Source of the DNA: Xiphophorus maculatus
Taxonomy: Eukaryota; Chordata; Actinopteri; Cyprinodontiformes; Poeciliidae
DNA length: 64,000 nucleotides
Direction of reading: 5' to 3'
Assembly: GCF_002775205.1 (NCBI RefSeq)
Contig: NC_036448.1
Span: forward strand, 682,001 to 746,000
Below are positions 22,468-33,912 of the stretch, in pieces. Within the stretch, counting starts at the first letter, position 1. Each line of letters opens with the position of its first letter. The translations under genes were made by a program, and so were the position numbers. Below the pieces are notes generated by a model, which worked only from the letters and a program-made list of their open reading frames with translations, was not told the DNA's origin and ran no database searches.

Positions 22468-22831
22468 TGTTGTGATCTGTGTTGATTTGAGTTCTTCTGT
22501 GTATTTATTTTGAGTTCCTGTCTCCGCGTCTCCCTGTTGTCCTGTCTTACCCCTTGATTGCTCCCTGGTGTGTCTCGTTTCCTTGATTACCCTCTGTGTA
22601 TTTAACCCCACCTGTGTTCCTTGTTGAGTCCTTGTCAATGCATCCAGTCAGTATTGTTTGTCCATTTGTTGCCTCCAGCTGCTACCGGTGCTGAGCCCTG
22701 GTTTTCTGCTCTGCCGTGCTGCCTGGTTGTTGGACTTTTTGTGGACTATTCTCTACAATAAGCCTTCATTTTCATTTGAACCTGGTTCTACAGCGTTTGC
22801 CTCACCGCCTTCCACACCGCACTTCTTGACA
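22468..22831 (+). mobile_element. Solo LTR (gypsy/ERV-like ends)
   Basis: The sequence runs from TGTTGTGATCTGTG to ACTTCTTGACA and is flanked by GTTTG on both sides (22463-22467 and 22832-22836), a 5-bp target duplication. It is C/T-rich in the second half and has CAATAAGCC near 22757 as a polyadenylation-type signal. The left edge could instead be 22448, because GTTTG also occurs just before it. Confidence 0.6.
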
Positions 22832-22860
22832 GTTTGGGCTGCTGATAGGACAATAATATG

Positions 22861-23127
22861 GTAAAAGGCCTGAACTTGTATAGCTCTGTATGTAGTCCAG
22901 AGGACTCTATAGCACTTTATGCTACATTCAGTCATTCACACATACTGTATATTCACACACTAATAGTGGTGAGCTACTTTGTAGTCGCCTTGAGGCACAC
23001 TGACTGAAGAAAGGCTGTGATTCAATTGGATCCACTGGGACCTCTGACCACCACAAGCACACAGTGAAGTGTCCTGCCCAAGGACACAATAATAGGTTGT
23101 GGGTTCAAACCAGCAACCTGAAAGTCA
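22861..23127. repeat. SINE-like repeat, first copy
   Basis: The block holds CTACATTCAGTCATTCACAC, a middle with GACCTCTGACCACCAC, and GAAGTGTCCTGCCCAAGGACACA. It ends in a B-box-like GGTTCAAACCAGCAACC. The same order of motifs is at 32100-32372. It is a widespread teleost repeat; exact family not assigned. Confidence 0.6.
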
Positions 23128-25734
23128 AAATAATAATGACTGAGACTTGAACTTAACAAAAGCAGATTTGAATCTGAAGATCTAAAATCTGTAACTGAAA
23201 AGAAAAACAGAACTGAGCTAAACTAAATCTTCTTTGAATTACAGTTTTTTGTTTTTCTGATTTCAATTTAAAAACATAAATGTACACTTCCTGAATTGCA
23301 GATAAACTGCATTTTCAAAATTGTTTCGGTTACATAACATAAACCACTGACAGAATATTTTCACCTTAGCTTTTCCACAAGCAGCTGACATAAATCTTAA
23401 AAAAAAAAAAAAAGTTTTTCATGATACCCTCTAAATAGTTATTTTGCAGCTTCAAAGTTGACCTATAGCATATATTAAAAATGCTTTTTACCTCTCTAAA
23501 AACAATTTCAATGGTTCTGCACAACCATCAAACATCTTGCACATTTTTAAAATGTGTAAGCAAAAGAAAGCAAGGTTTGAAATAGGCAGCAATATGAGCT
23601 TAACATTAACTTAAATTCAAAGATTTCCAGTTTGCATATTTTCCATTTCTGTGGCATCATTATGACCTTAAAACCTCTAACCTGTTTGTGACCAAGGCGC
23701 TGTCCTGATGGGGAATTAAGTCCAGTTTGTAGAATTTTGGAGCCTATTAAGAATTAGATTAATTTATTTTTTGCTAAATTATTAATGTTACAGATCCAAG
23801 ATTATGTGAATGGTAGATCTATTGTTGTTTATTTATTTGTTTGTTTTGCTTAGCCCCTCCTCCTTGTCAGTCAGCCTTCTGCTGTGGTTGATCTGATTGT
23901 TTGGTGAAGGAGTGATGAGTGAAACAGTTTTTCTACCACAAATTAACTTTTATGTTTAAATGTTTTGCATGAAGTCAACTCAGAGAATGTTTCTGTTATT
24001 TTTATAAGTAAAGAGAACACACCTTTTAAAACCAGAAAACTCTCCGCGAGTGCTTTTTATTTTGAGTGAGTCAAAAACCTCCTCCTAAAAACTACTCTGG
24101 TATTTTTTCATATTTGGACATTTTTATGTTGCAAGAGTAGCCATAACATAAAGTTATCTAAAAACATGTGAAGATGAGACTTGGTTTGGGCTGAACACAA
24201 AAGATGGGGTGTGGGAGTATGTGTGTATGGGGGGGGGAGAAGGCGGGTGCGTGCATGTGTGTGATCTACAGCTTTATGTCTTTGCTGATAAGAGATGTCC
24301 AATCTTTTGTTTAAACTGTTAACATCTGAATCCGCTTATAGAATTTATAGATGTTGGTTTCTTTGTTCCAAAGATTTAAGGCAGTCTCTGCTAAAGCCTC
24401 TTCACCTGCATGCTTCAGTCAGAGCCTCTTGCTGCTGATATGTAGGTCAATAAATAGAGTGGAAGAGGAACATCTAAAACTCTGAAGGTAAGACAGAAAT
24501 ATTAAGAAAACTGATCTGGTTTTCCATATTTAAAACATCTGAAAAATGGGCTGCATAACTACATGCAATAAAAAAAACATCTATTACAGACAAAATTCTA
24601 GACATTAAAATTAATTCAAACTAACAAGATCAAACTGAATATTATACCTGACACATGGTCAAATTATGTCATTTCAGCAGCCACTCCCCTCTGCATGGTT
24701 TCCATGCAGACCTAATTTTCCCCATGGAAAATATTTTCAAAAACATTTGAACCACTTTCTAAAAAGATAGAAAAAAGTATCAGAGTTGTTTATGATTCAT
24801 GACACATAAACTCACCCCCAAAAAGTTGATTGAATATTGTTGTTTGTAACTATGGAAAGATAAACTCCTTGGCAGAAATTGATGGGAGCTCTCTGAGAGA
24901 ATACTATGTACTGTCACTATAAATATGCATAAATAAAATAATCTTTTTTATTGTTTTTGTTGAACAAAAAGTTAAACACAAAAATCTGAAAACATTGGCA
25001 CCTCATTAGGATTTGAAATGTTAGGACATTATGTATGTCTGCTCTTGTGTGTTCATGATCATTTTTTTCTGACTGTTTTGCAGAATTTTGGGGAGGCTCA
25101 TCTAAGAATATTAGTTTGGGGGTATGGCCTGTTAACTGATGAGTTTGATCTAACTAATCTAATCACACAAACAAACTAACCAATTAGCTTTTGGATTTTC
25201 TGAAATTAAAGACTTTGTTAATATACATCAATTTTGCGGAATAAGTCCAAAATATGAGATGACCGACATTCAAAATAGAATAAGGTGGAGAAAAGAAATC
25301 TTAAAGAAATATGTATTTTTACTAGTAAAGTGTTCCAAATGATCTGAATGTCTGTGAATGTGTTAAAGAGTGAAAAAGTCTGCTTCTTCGTGTCTGATAT
25401 CAGCTGCATGCAGGTTCTTAGACTGCAGAATGATAACAGACCGTACCCACCCATCAGTGGGTTGGGTCAGCACAACTGACATGAAGCATAGTGCTCACCT
25501 TAACTAAGGGCATTACAGCTACTGATTCACAGTTTTTAGTTTAATCTTTTCCTGTTTTCATTTGATTTATTTGGTGGCTCTTTGAAACAGGTAAATTCAT
25601 CAAGTTCTGAATTCGTGATTGTTATATTACACATTCCTTAAATTAAAAAAAAAAAGTGAAATGTTTTTGCTATGCTATTTTTTCTTATGCTGCCTTTATT
25701 GTACAGTCTCATTCTTTTTAAAAGGTTTTATTGG
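23128..25734. other. Intergenic sequence, nothing recognised
   Basis: This is AT-rich with simple runs (poly-A at 23399, a G run at 24232). No exon, RNA gene or bounded element was recognised. Confidence 0.5.
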
Positions 25735-25905
25735 CTCTAGTGGCCTTTATTTGATAGTTAATTGACAGGAAGGTGGGTAATGAGAGAAGGAGAAGACATG
25801 TGGCAAAGGTCGCCAAGCCGGGAATTGAACCTGCGACAGCCGCATAGAGGAGTAAGGCCTCCATATGTGGGTTGTGTTTAACCCCTGCACCATCACAGCA
25901 ACCCC
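25735..25905 (-). mobile_element. tRNA-derived SINE
   Basis: Read on the minus strand, it opens with a tRNA-like head (TGGTGCAGGGGTTAAAC as a box A region and GGTTCAATTCC as box B) and ends in a body with TTATTTGATAGTTAATTG. The same element lies in the opposite orientation at 33698-33871, with matching order. Confidence 0.82.
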
Positions 25906-27240
25906 AGTCTCAGTCTGGCTTTTGTATTTTTGAATGGGCTCTTTGCACCTGCCGCGCTGACGTCACAACCACATGCGCAAATGCGGCTCTCTTGTTTCCG
26001 CTTTCAGTTACCGTGACAGCTAGAAAAGACAAAGTCTTATTTCAGACGCAAATAAAACTATACTATGAACATTGCTGTCTTCCTAATATAATGGGCTTTT
26101 AAGTTTTCATGGATTTCCAAGCGGTCCTGAATTAAGAAGACGGTGGCTTGTAAATATTTGACGCTACCAGTTAAAGCTAACGCCGCACAGCAAAGTTTAC
26201 AGCCTTCACTTCACTCCGGATCAACTTCTTCAGCCTAAAGAAGAAGGTAAAGGAGCCTCCTGTGTTATTTCCATGGAATCACTTCTGCATTCAGCCTGAA
26301 AGAGTTTATGGGAACTAGAGAGCAGACCAGAGCCAGACAGCCAAGCTACTGATACACACTGCTGTAAACACCGTCCTGCTTCACAAGAAGCATGCAAAAC
26401 TAATAAAGCAAAGTAACACGGACACCATAAGGAACACGGCCATATTTTTCTAAAAGCAACAACTTTGAACCTGAACAGTCACCTGAACTAGAACTCTGAC
26501 ACCAGAGCTGCTCTACTGTTAAGCTATGGGCTTGTTGTTCCTCAGGCTTCAGAAGCAAAAAGCCTGAACCGTAAAATCCCCGTTACTTGGTCTCTGACAC
26601 TAACGACAATAAACACATGTAATATACTTGAACATAAGGTAAAAACATTGTCCGTTAGAATGGATAAAACATGTTTAGATACTTAAATAGCACATTTTTA
26701 CAAGAAAAATGTCTAGCATAAGCTAAAGCTAATGTTAGCCACAAAGTTAAAAGAAAGTAAAACTCACCTTTGTATCTGTGTATAACGAGGCAAACATCTT
26801 AAAACCTTTCTCCAGCTTATGGGCTCTTTGCACCTCAGCTTCCGCGTTCTGGGAAAAGCGGCTCAATCTTTTCCGATCTATTGAAAAAGGCTCTTTACAC
26901 TCGGTGTTTTCAGGGCTTGTCCCAGGTAACAATTAATGATGAACATCGATCTGAAGCCCCAGCAAATAAATCATTCTGCTGCTTGTGGGCTCAATGTTGG
27001 CGCTCAACCGACTAGATCCAGTTAAAGGATTTTCAAAAATAAAAGATCCTCCAGACTCAATACATGAAACGGAAGTATTTCATTATTTCTTGTGCGGCCT
27101 GGGGGTTGGGGACCACTGCTATTTACAATGATCCGTCCACATTGTGGGTATAAACTGTTTCCAATTCTATAAATATTTAATGGGGGAATATGATAATAAT
27201 AATACAACTTTTTTCATAATATACTTTACATGTAAATCTC
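25906..27240. other. Promoter-like GC-richer block and possible exon
   Basis: A CRE-like TGACGTCA (25958-25965) lies in a CG-containing stretch. On the minus strand a frame at 26766-26935 reads AEAEVQRAHKLEKGFKMF and reaches a good donor, ACAAAG|GTGAGT, near 26766. The gene, if any, was not recognised. At 27090-27125 there is half of a hAT-type end (minus strand CAGTGGTCCCCAACCCCCAG). These may be parts of a decayed transposon rather than a gene. Confidence 0.35.
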
Positions 27241-27249
27241 AAAGTACTA

Positions 27250-28225
27250 CAAATTTAGTGTTCAATCAATTTTATTTATAAAGCACCTTCATGCTATAAA
27301 GCAGCTCAAAGTGCTGTACAAAAAAAAAAATAAAATAAAAAATCTACAAAAAAAACAATGAAGACCATAAAGACATCTAAAACCAGCAAAAGAATCTTAA
27401 AATCAACCCTGAGATGTACTGGGAGCCACTGCAATGAACAGGTGTGATGTGAGCCTGCCTTCTGGTCTTGATTAGCACTGGAGCAGCAGAGTTTTGTAAC
27501 AGCTGAAGGCTGTGCAGTGTTTTTTAGGGAGACCAGAAAGCAGGGCATTACAATAGTCTAAACGGCTAGAAATAAAAGCATGCTTAAGAGTGTCAGTATT
27601 GACGAAAGATAGAATAGGGTGAACTCTGACTATATTTTTAGATCACAAAATCCTGTTTTAACTATTTATTATTTATTTGTTTAATATGTGGAATAAAAGT
27701 AAGGTCAGAGTCAAGAAGAACCCCCAGGCTTCTGACTTGCTTTGAAGGTTTAAAAGACATAGTTTGTAATTTTTGAATTATAATTTCTTTCAGATCCTCT
27801 GGCTCAATGATTAAAACTTCTGTGTTGTCCTGGTTGAGCTGGAGAAAGTTCTGTAACATCCAGGTCTTTATGTCTGAAATGCAATTAAAAGCCCCTGGCC
27901 AGTGATTGGCTGGGGATCGTCAGCATAACCCTGGAAGCTTATTCCATGATTCCTGGTGACTCCACCAAGTGACAACATGTAAAAATTAAAAAGTTGGGGA
28001 CCCATAATCCCCTACTTTGTAATGGTAATGAGCCTTGGAGGATGCAATAATTAGCATCATGGATCTGTGAGGAACATGCATCCATACCCACCAAAAAAGT
28101 TTTATCTGCAAGATAGGAGCTGAACCACTGAAGAACAGTACCAGGAAGGCCAACCAGATGCTGTAAACTATTTAAAAGATTCGAATGATCCACTGAATCA
28201 AAGAAACACTCAGATCCAAAAGCAC
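27250..28225 (-). mobile_element. L2-like LINE, rearranged 3' portion
   Basis: Minus-strand frames give DHSNLLNSLQHL and VLQWFSSYLADKTF, then FLQLNQDNTEVLIIEPEDL, RSLGVLLDSDLTFIPHIKQI, and LQWLPVHLRVDFKILLLVLD. These are successive blocks of L2-type reverse transcriptase. Segments between them are missing, and the 3' end carries AAAGTGCTTTATAAATAAAA-type sequence. It is non-functional. Confidence 0.8.
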
Positions 28226-28261
28226 AAGGACTGAGAGCTTGAATGTGAATCCAGATTACAC

Positions 28262-29250
28262 TTCAAATAATTTACAATTTTTATTATTATTCAAATCTTT
28301 TTATTTGTTTTAAACATGTAAGAACAACAATGAAACAAACAAAAATAAAATGGCAACAGGTGCTGACAACACATATTTAGTAAGAAGGGAGGAGGAGAGG
28401 AGGGAAAAAGGAGGGATGGAGGAGGGGAGGGCAGGTGGGAGGGCTATATACTCATTAGAAGTCTCTCAAAATACAAAAGAAATGGCTGCCAGGTGGCATT
28501 GTATTGTTGAATTGAGTCGTTAACTGTATGTTTCAGATGCTCAAGCTTCAGATGGAACATAAAATCTTCGATCCATTGCTTATGAGACGGAGGAGCAGCT
28601 CTCTTCCAATTGAATAATATTAGGCGTCTTGCAAGTGGTGTAACAAATGCTGTGGCATTGTCCTGCTGAGTTGTTATTGGTGTAGTCGGAGGGACAACCC
28701 CAAATAAGGCAGTTAGAGCACTTCGATCGATATTCCTCTTACATATAAATGTAATAGTCCTAAAGATTGACTCCCAAAAGGGGAGGAGCCTGGGGCAAAG
28801 CCAGAACATATGACTGAGATCAAGAGGGCTGTGCCCACACCTAACACAAGGTGAGTCTACGCCAGGACACATTCTAGATAATTTATTAGGGGACAAGTAT
28901 AATCTGTGCAGCACCTTAAACTGTAGCAGGCTATGTCTAATGCAAATTGAAGAAGAGAGGATTCTTGAAATTGCAGCCTTCCAGGCTGTATCAGTAAATA
29001 GTTCCCCTAACTCTTCTTCCTATGATTCTTTCAGATGTCTAAGTGATGGGGACGCAGTGTTCTGAATTTTGCCGTATATAACTGATATTAAGCCCTTATC
29101 AATCAGATTCATATCCAAACATTAATCAATCCACATTATTCGAGGCAGCATTAATGAGAAATTAGCTTTCACGTAACTACGTATTTGGAGATACCATAAT
29201 TTAAAATTTTTAGAAGGGCAGTCTCTATACTGTGGTTCATCCTAAAACCA
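28262..29250 (-). mobile_element. L1/Tx1-like LINE ORF2 C-terminal fragment
   Basis: An open frame of 156 residues (28444-28914, minus) has the Tx1-type C-terminal zinc motif: LHRLYLSPNKLSRMCPG, CVRCGHSPLDLSHMFWLCPR. This is followed by a WQPFLLYFERLL end. A broken extension continues to about 29250. A purine-rich tract (GGAGG repeats on the plus strand, 28385-28440) and a poly-A-like tail follow the stop. It is 5' truncated. Confidence 0.82.
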
Positions 29251-30087
29251 GAATGATACTTTTCTAAAGTACCAGTGTCATTTTAAAAGATATGTAATTA
29301 GAAAGAAGCAAGCTTTAATAAAATTTTACTTAAATTCTTCATATAGTTACTGGTGTATATTTGGTTACACATATTTGCATTTGGTAATATAATTATTTGT
29401 CATTTAGGCACTAAAATAAAGAAGCAACTTCTAATATACAAATGGCATATAGTCAATTAAATGGTTAATTATAACATAAGTACTCATATATTTGAAGGTT
29501 TTTTTTATATAGGAATAAAGTCTCACCAACTCACAAATGAGATTCTCAATACCGGCTTTTATTTAGCAATTTAATGAGTGGAATACAATCCTAGAAAACA
29601 CTCGAGCATGGAAAAGAGCATTCTACAAAACACACACAGGCTTTTATTACCAAACAAATCTGAAATAACTCCACATACTTCATAAACAGGCAGGATATAA
29701 TTATAAGTTAAAGATTAACAATATATTCAGTTATGCATTTGGTCATATTCTTCAGACCTCAGTAAATCTTAGTATAAAGATAGCCAAAGTTTCAAAGATT
29801 ATATTTTTTTAAATAACAACCACACCCATGAATTTCATGGGTGCGTTTATTTATGGATTAGTTAGATATTCTAATGTTTCAAAGATTACAAATTGTTGTT
29901 AGACAAAAATGGCATTTATTCATCCTCAGAGGAAAAGAAGGCAAAACATTCTAGAGATAAAATGAAGCAGAAGGTTTAAGTTTCAAGTAGCTGGAGACAA
30001 GCAGTAAATTAAAAAGCTGTCTTTGTGTATTAATAGTTCAAAGAATGAACATGAAATGGAAAGCTATTGTATAAAGACACTTTGGAA
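29251..30087. other. Intergenic sequence
   Basis: No gene seen. A small palindrome CACCCATGAATTTCATGGGTG lies near 29826-29845. The rest is AT-rich. Confidence 0.5.
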
Positions 30088-31724
30088 TACAGCTGTATTG
30101 AACACATCACAATTTGTCATAGTAAATATGACTTTTTAACCAGGTGTTTGTAACAATTTAAGTAATCCATATATAGAAGAAACCAAAACAAACAAGTTCA
30201 GACATTAAGTTATGTGCAGTAATAAGAGGTAAAAGTATTGAACACACAGAAAGGGAAGTGGACAAAGTCGTGGAAATCCATCAGTGATCAGAAGACATCC
30301 TGCAAATGAATGAGCTTTTAAGTGCAAATGAATATCAGCTGGTTCAGTCCAAACTGATGGTCTATAGAAGCTAAATTGCTGAAAACAGTTCTTGTTGTTG
30401 CAGTTGCATGAAGAAAATTGCATCATTTTGTTCTCTTCCTTATGCTGTTTGTCCCCCTGGTGAACCTTTTGCCCCTTCTCTGAAAGATTGTGTGATTGGT
30501 CTGAATTTCATGAGTGTGTATATTCATTCAGGATACTGCCACACAATTTCCATGGGCCGCTGATCTAACTAATATCTGTGCAATTTAGTCGGGTATCTCA
30601 GATAGTCAGAGCATTGTTTTTTCAGTCAGAGAGAAACTGTTTGATGAGGAGGAGGAAGTACATACTGAAATATTACACTGCCCATTCTCTCAGTTGAAGT
30701 AGGAGAATGGCTCATCAACGCCTAACTTTTGTCTTTTTATTTTCTTAATGACATGGAAAAAAATTGATTTTCCAGACTGTTAAATATTATTCCCTCCTCC
30801 TCTTAACTTTTGAACGCGTAATAGTTGTCTCTCTGTTACTACAATTATAAATTACACACATGGCAAAAAAAAAAAAGACATCATGACGTATTCTGCAGTG
30901 GGAGGGAAGCTCGCCTCAATTTGTTTTGTGGATTATAAAAGGTCTTTGCAAAAATGAAAATCTGAAAACCACATGACTGTACATTGTCAGTCCGACTTTG
31001 GTCAAACTACGCTGGGCCCTTCAGAAAGATATAGAGTTGGCAAGTAGAATTGTTTCAGAAAACGATAAGCAATGTACTCTGTAGCCATGGCCTGTATGCA
31101 GGCTCACCACGCAAAGCTCCATTTCTGGAGTTGAAGCAAGTTTAAGCTCGTTTAATATTTGCTGAACAACATTTGGACAAGCCTGTAAAACACTGGGAGA
31201 ACACAGACTAGTCAGATAAGAGCAATATTGAACTCTTTGGATGCCATAACAAACACCATATTTAAAGGACAAAATGAACTGCCCCAAAAACACCAGGCAG
31301 ACAGTGAAGTTGGAGGTGGGAACATCAATATGTGGGTCTGTTTTTCTGCATATGGTACTGGCAGAATTCATGTAATTGATGGAAAGATAAATGGTAAAGT
31401 GTACACACATTATAGAGAAAAGTCTGCTGCCAGATGAAAAAAGGGTGGACATTTCAGCAGGACAATGATCCCAAACATAGAAACAAGGAAGCTCTCAACC
31501 AGCTGCAGAGACAGAACATAAAACTGCTAGAATAGCCCAATTCGTTTTATATAATTACTCATAATTTAATTTCTGAACTGATTTGTTTTATTTTTTCTAT
31601 GTATGGATTGCATGGGTTGTTACCAACACCTAGCATTAGTAACACCAGGTGTTCCATGTCAATAGCTAAAATATGTTTACTATGAAAAATTGTGATGTGT
31701 TCAATAATTTTCATACCTGCTGTA
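30088..31724 (+). mobile_element. Decayed Tc1-like transposon abutting the carbonic anhydrase stop codon
   Basis: The ends are inverted copies: left from TACAGCTGTATTGAACACAT (30088), right ending ATGTGTTCAATAATTTTCAT...GCTGTA (31724), with similarity continuing through TTGTCATAGTAAA. Between them are degenerate transposase blocks, [20 protein letters not shown] (31228-31437) and the second catalytic-aspartate motif [14 protein letters not shown] (31456 onward). The N-terminal part is lost. The right end lies 10 bp from the stop codon of the carbonic anhydrase gene, which reads into it from the other strand. Confidence 0.8.
31587..31592 (-). terminator. Candidate polyadenylation signal AATAAA for carbonic anhydrase
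   Basis: The plus-strand TTTATT is AATAAA on the minus strand, about 145 nt beyond the carbonic anhydrase stop and inside the Tc1 copy. It is the nearest canonical signal I noticed. Usage is inferred. Confidence 0.4.
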
Positions 31725-31734
31725 TAACTAAGAT

Positions 31735-33881
31735 TTACTTAAAGGAAGCACGGACTTGACGGCCCTTGAGGAGCTGTGGAGGACGGAAGTTGTCCACCAT
31801 GCAGCACGCTGCCTCTCCCTCTCCAGTGAACAGGAGGTTTCGAAACTTTGCCATCTAATAGAATACAGGAACACAGAAACAGTTATGACGTTCCTTCGAC
31901 ACAATATATGTTGCTTTATGTCACATCACAATAATTCCCAACAATAACCATTTTCACCCTCCCAGCATGATTCACCTACTTTGAATAATAGTCTCAAGTT
32001 CTCATAAATTTTAATAGAAGCAAGTCCTTGCATGTATTGGGCTGATGAACCCATAACATATAATTTTAATAAAACATTATTTAACAGGCTGAGTATTTTG
32101 TAATGGTAAAAATTGCTTTATCAAGTCCACAGGACCCCAAAGTGCTTCACACTACATTCAGTCATTCACTGATTCACCATACATTCACACCCTGATGGTG
32201 ACACACTACTGGATAGCAGCCACAGCTGCCCTGGGCAGTCTGACAAAACCGAAGCTGCCATGCACTGGGCCATCGGCCCTGACCTCCACCAGCAGGCAAG
32301 GTGGGTGAAGTGTCTTGCCCAAATACACAACAACAGAGTGGGGATCAAACCAGCAACCCATCAATAAAGTTATGAACTTAAAAAAAATAAAAATAAAAAT
32401 AAAGTTATGAACTCCTACCACCGTTGATGGCGTGTTAATGTCTTCTTTTGCTACTTAAGCCTTTTTTAAACAACATTAGAAATACATTGTGTTTATTTTG
32501 TAAGCCCTTAACTGTCACAGCAAAAACACTTACATGCAGGCCTAATTTGCAATAACAACATTATTATTATAGGGACAATCTATGTGACACTCTCAAAGCG
32601 CCACCTGGATGTCGATAAAAACCAACCATAAGTCCAATAATCCAGAGAATCAGGAAGAAAAGTTCTTGGATGAAAGTTAAAGAAAGTTGTCTGCTTTCCC
32701 TATAGTAGCAAAGGATGCTAAAAAACAATGACCTTTTCTCTAGTCTGTATACTACAGTTAATGATTGATTACTCAGTTATCGACAGTGATGGTGGAGTTA
32801 CTTTGAAAAAGTAACTTTAATCAGATCACTGATTACTCCTTGAAAAAGTAACTTAGTTAGATTACTGATTACTTGATTTGGAAAGTAACGAAGTTACATT
32901 AAAAGTAACTTTTTCAGTTGCTTTTAGCAGCTGCTAACAACGTTGTGCCGCCTGTGAAAATAACATTGAGCTTTGCCAATACTTAATTGCCAGTTATTTT
33001 ATAATTGTTGGGTTCTGCAGGGGAGTGGTTTCTCTACATTTACAGGGTGGCAGGCTGACAGGATCCAGCTGGTGCTCATCAAGACCAATCAGCGAAGGCC
33101 TTAAATAGGAGCGACTTCCCTGAGGCAGACGCCAGATGATTTTGCTTCAGTAGTGGTACACTCTGGCTCTCTGTTACTGTGTTTAACTGTTCTGATTCCT
33201 CTCTCATCTATTCCCTCCTCAGAGAACCAGCTCTGATCACCCCCTGGTGCTCAGACTACCTAATTACCCGATCCTCGCTGCTCCGCTAAACCTAGCTCCA
33301 GGATACCTCCACGACCACCAGCCAGCTGCTGCCTGTCCACCCTCAGTCTCATGCTGGAACTCCTCCACCTGGAAATCCCACACTGCACTGACTGCTGGAA
33401 AACCCAGGTACTCACCTCTGCTCATCCTAACCCTCAGACAGTAAGCCATCACCAGGTTACACCATCATTCCCTTCATTTGGTTCCCTGTTTAACCATTCA
33501 CCTTTCCTCAGTTCCTCCTCTGGCCTGGTTCCTCCCTGCTGCTGCAGATCAACGCCTCTCTATTCTCTCCCCATTTGCACTCATTATTCAATAAATCTGT
33601 TAAACTGCGCTTGGTGTCCGTAGTTGTTGCTTGCCTTCGAGTCCTGGTAACCTCTCACCATGACAATAATAGTAATGTGAACAATATATCTCCACTTGGG
33701 TGTGCTGTGGTGGTGCAGGGGTTGAGCACAACGCACATATAGAGGCCTTAGTCCTCGACGCGGCTGTCGCAGGTTTTATTCCCCTGCCTGGCAACCTTTG
33801 CCGCATGTCTTCCCCTTCTCTCATTACCCACTTTCCTGACAATTAACTATCAAATAAAGGCCACTAGAGCCATTATACATA

Positions 33882-33912
<31 letters not shown>

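Noticed and set aside
31021..31452. 143-aa minus-strand frame near the carbonic anhydrase 3' end
   Set aside because: It lies inside the decayed Tc1 copy, antisense to its transposase remnants.
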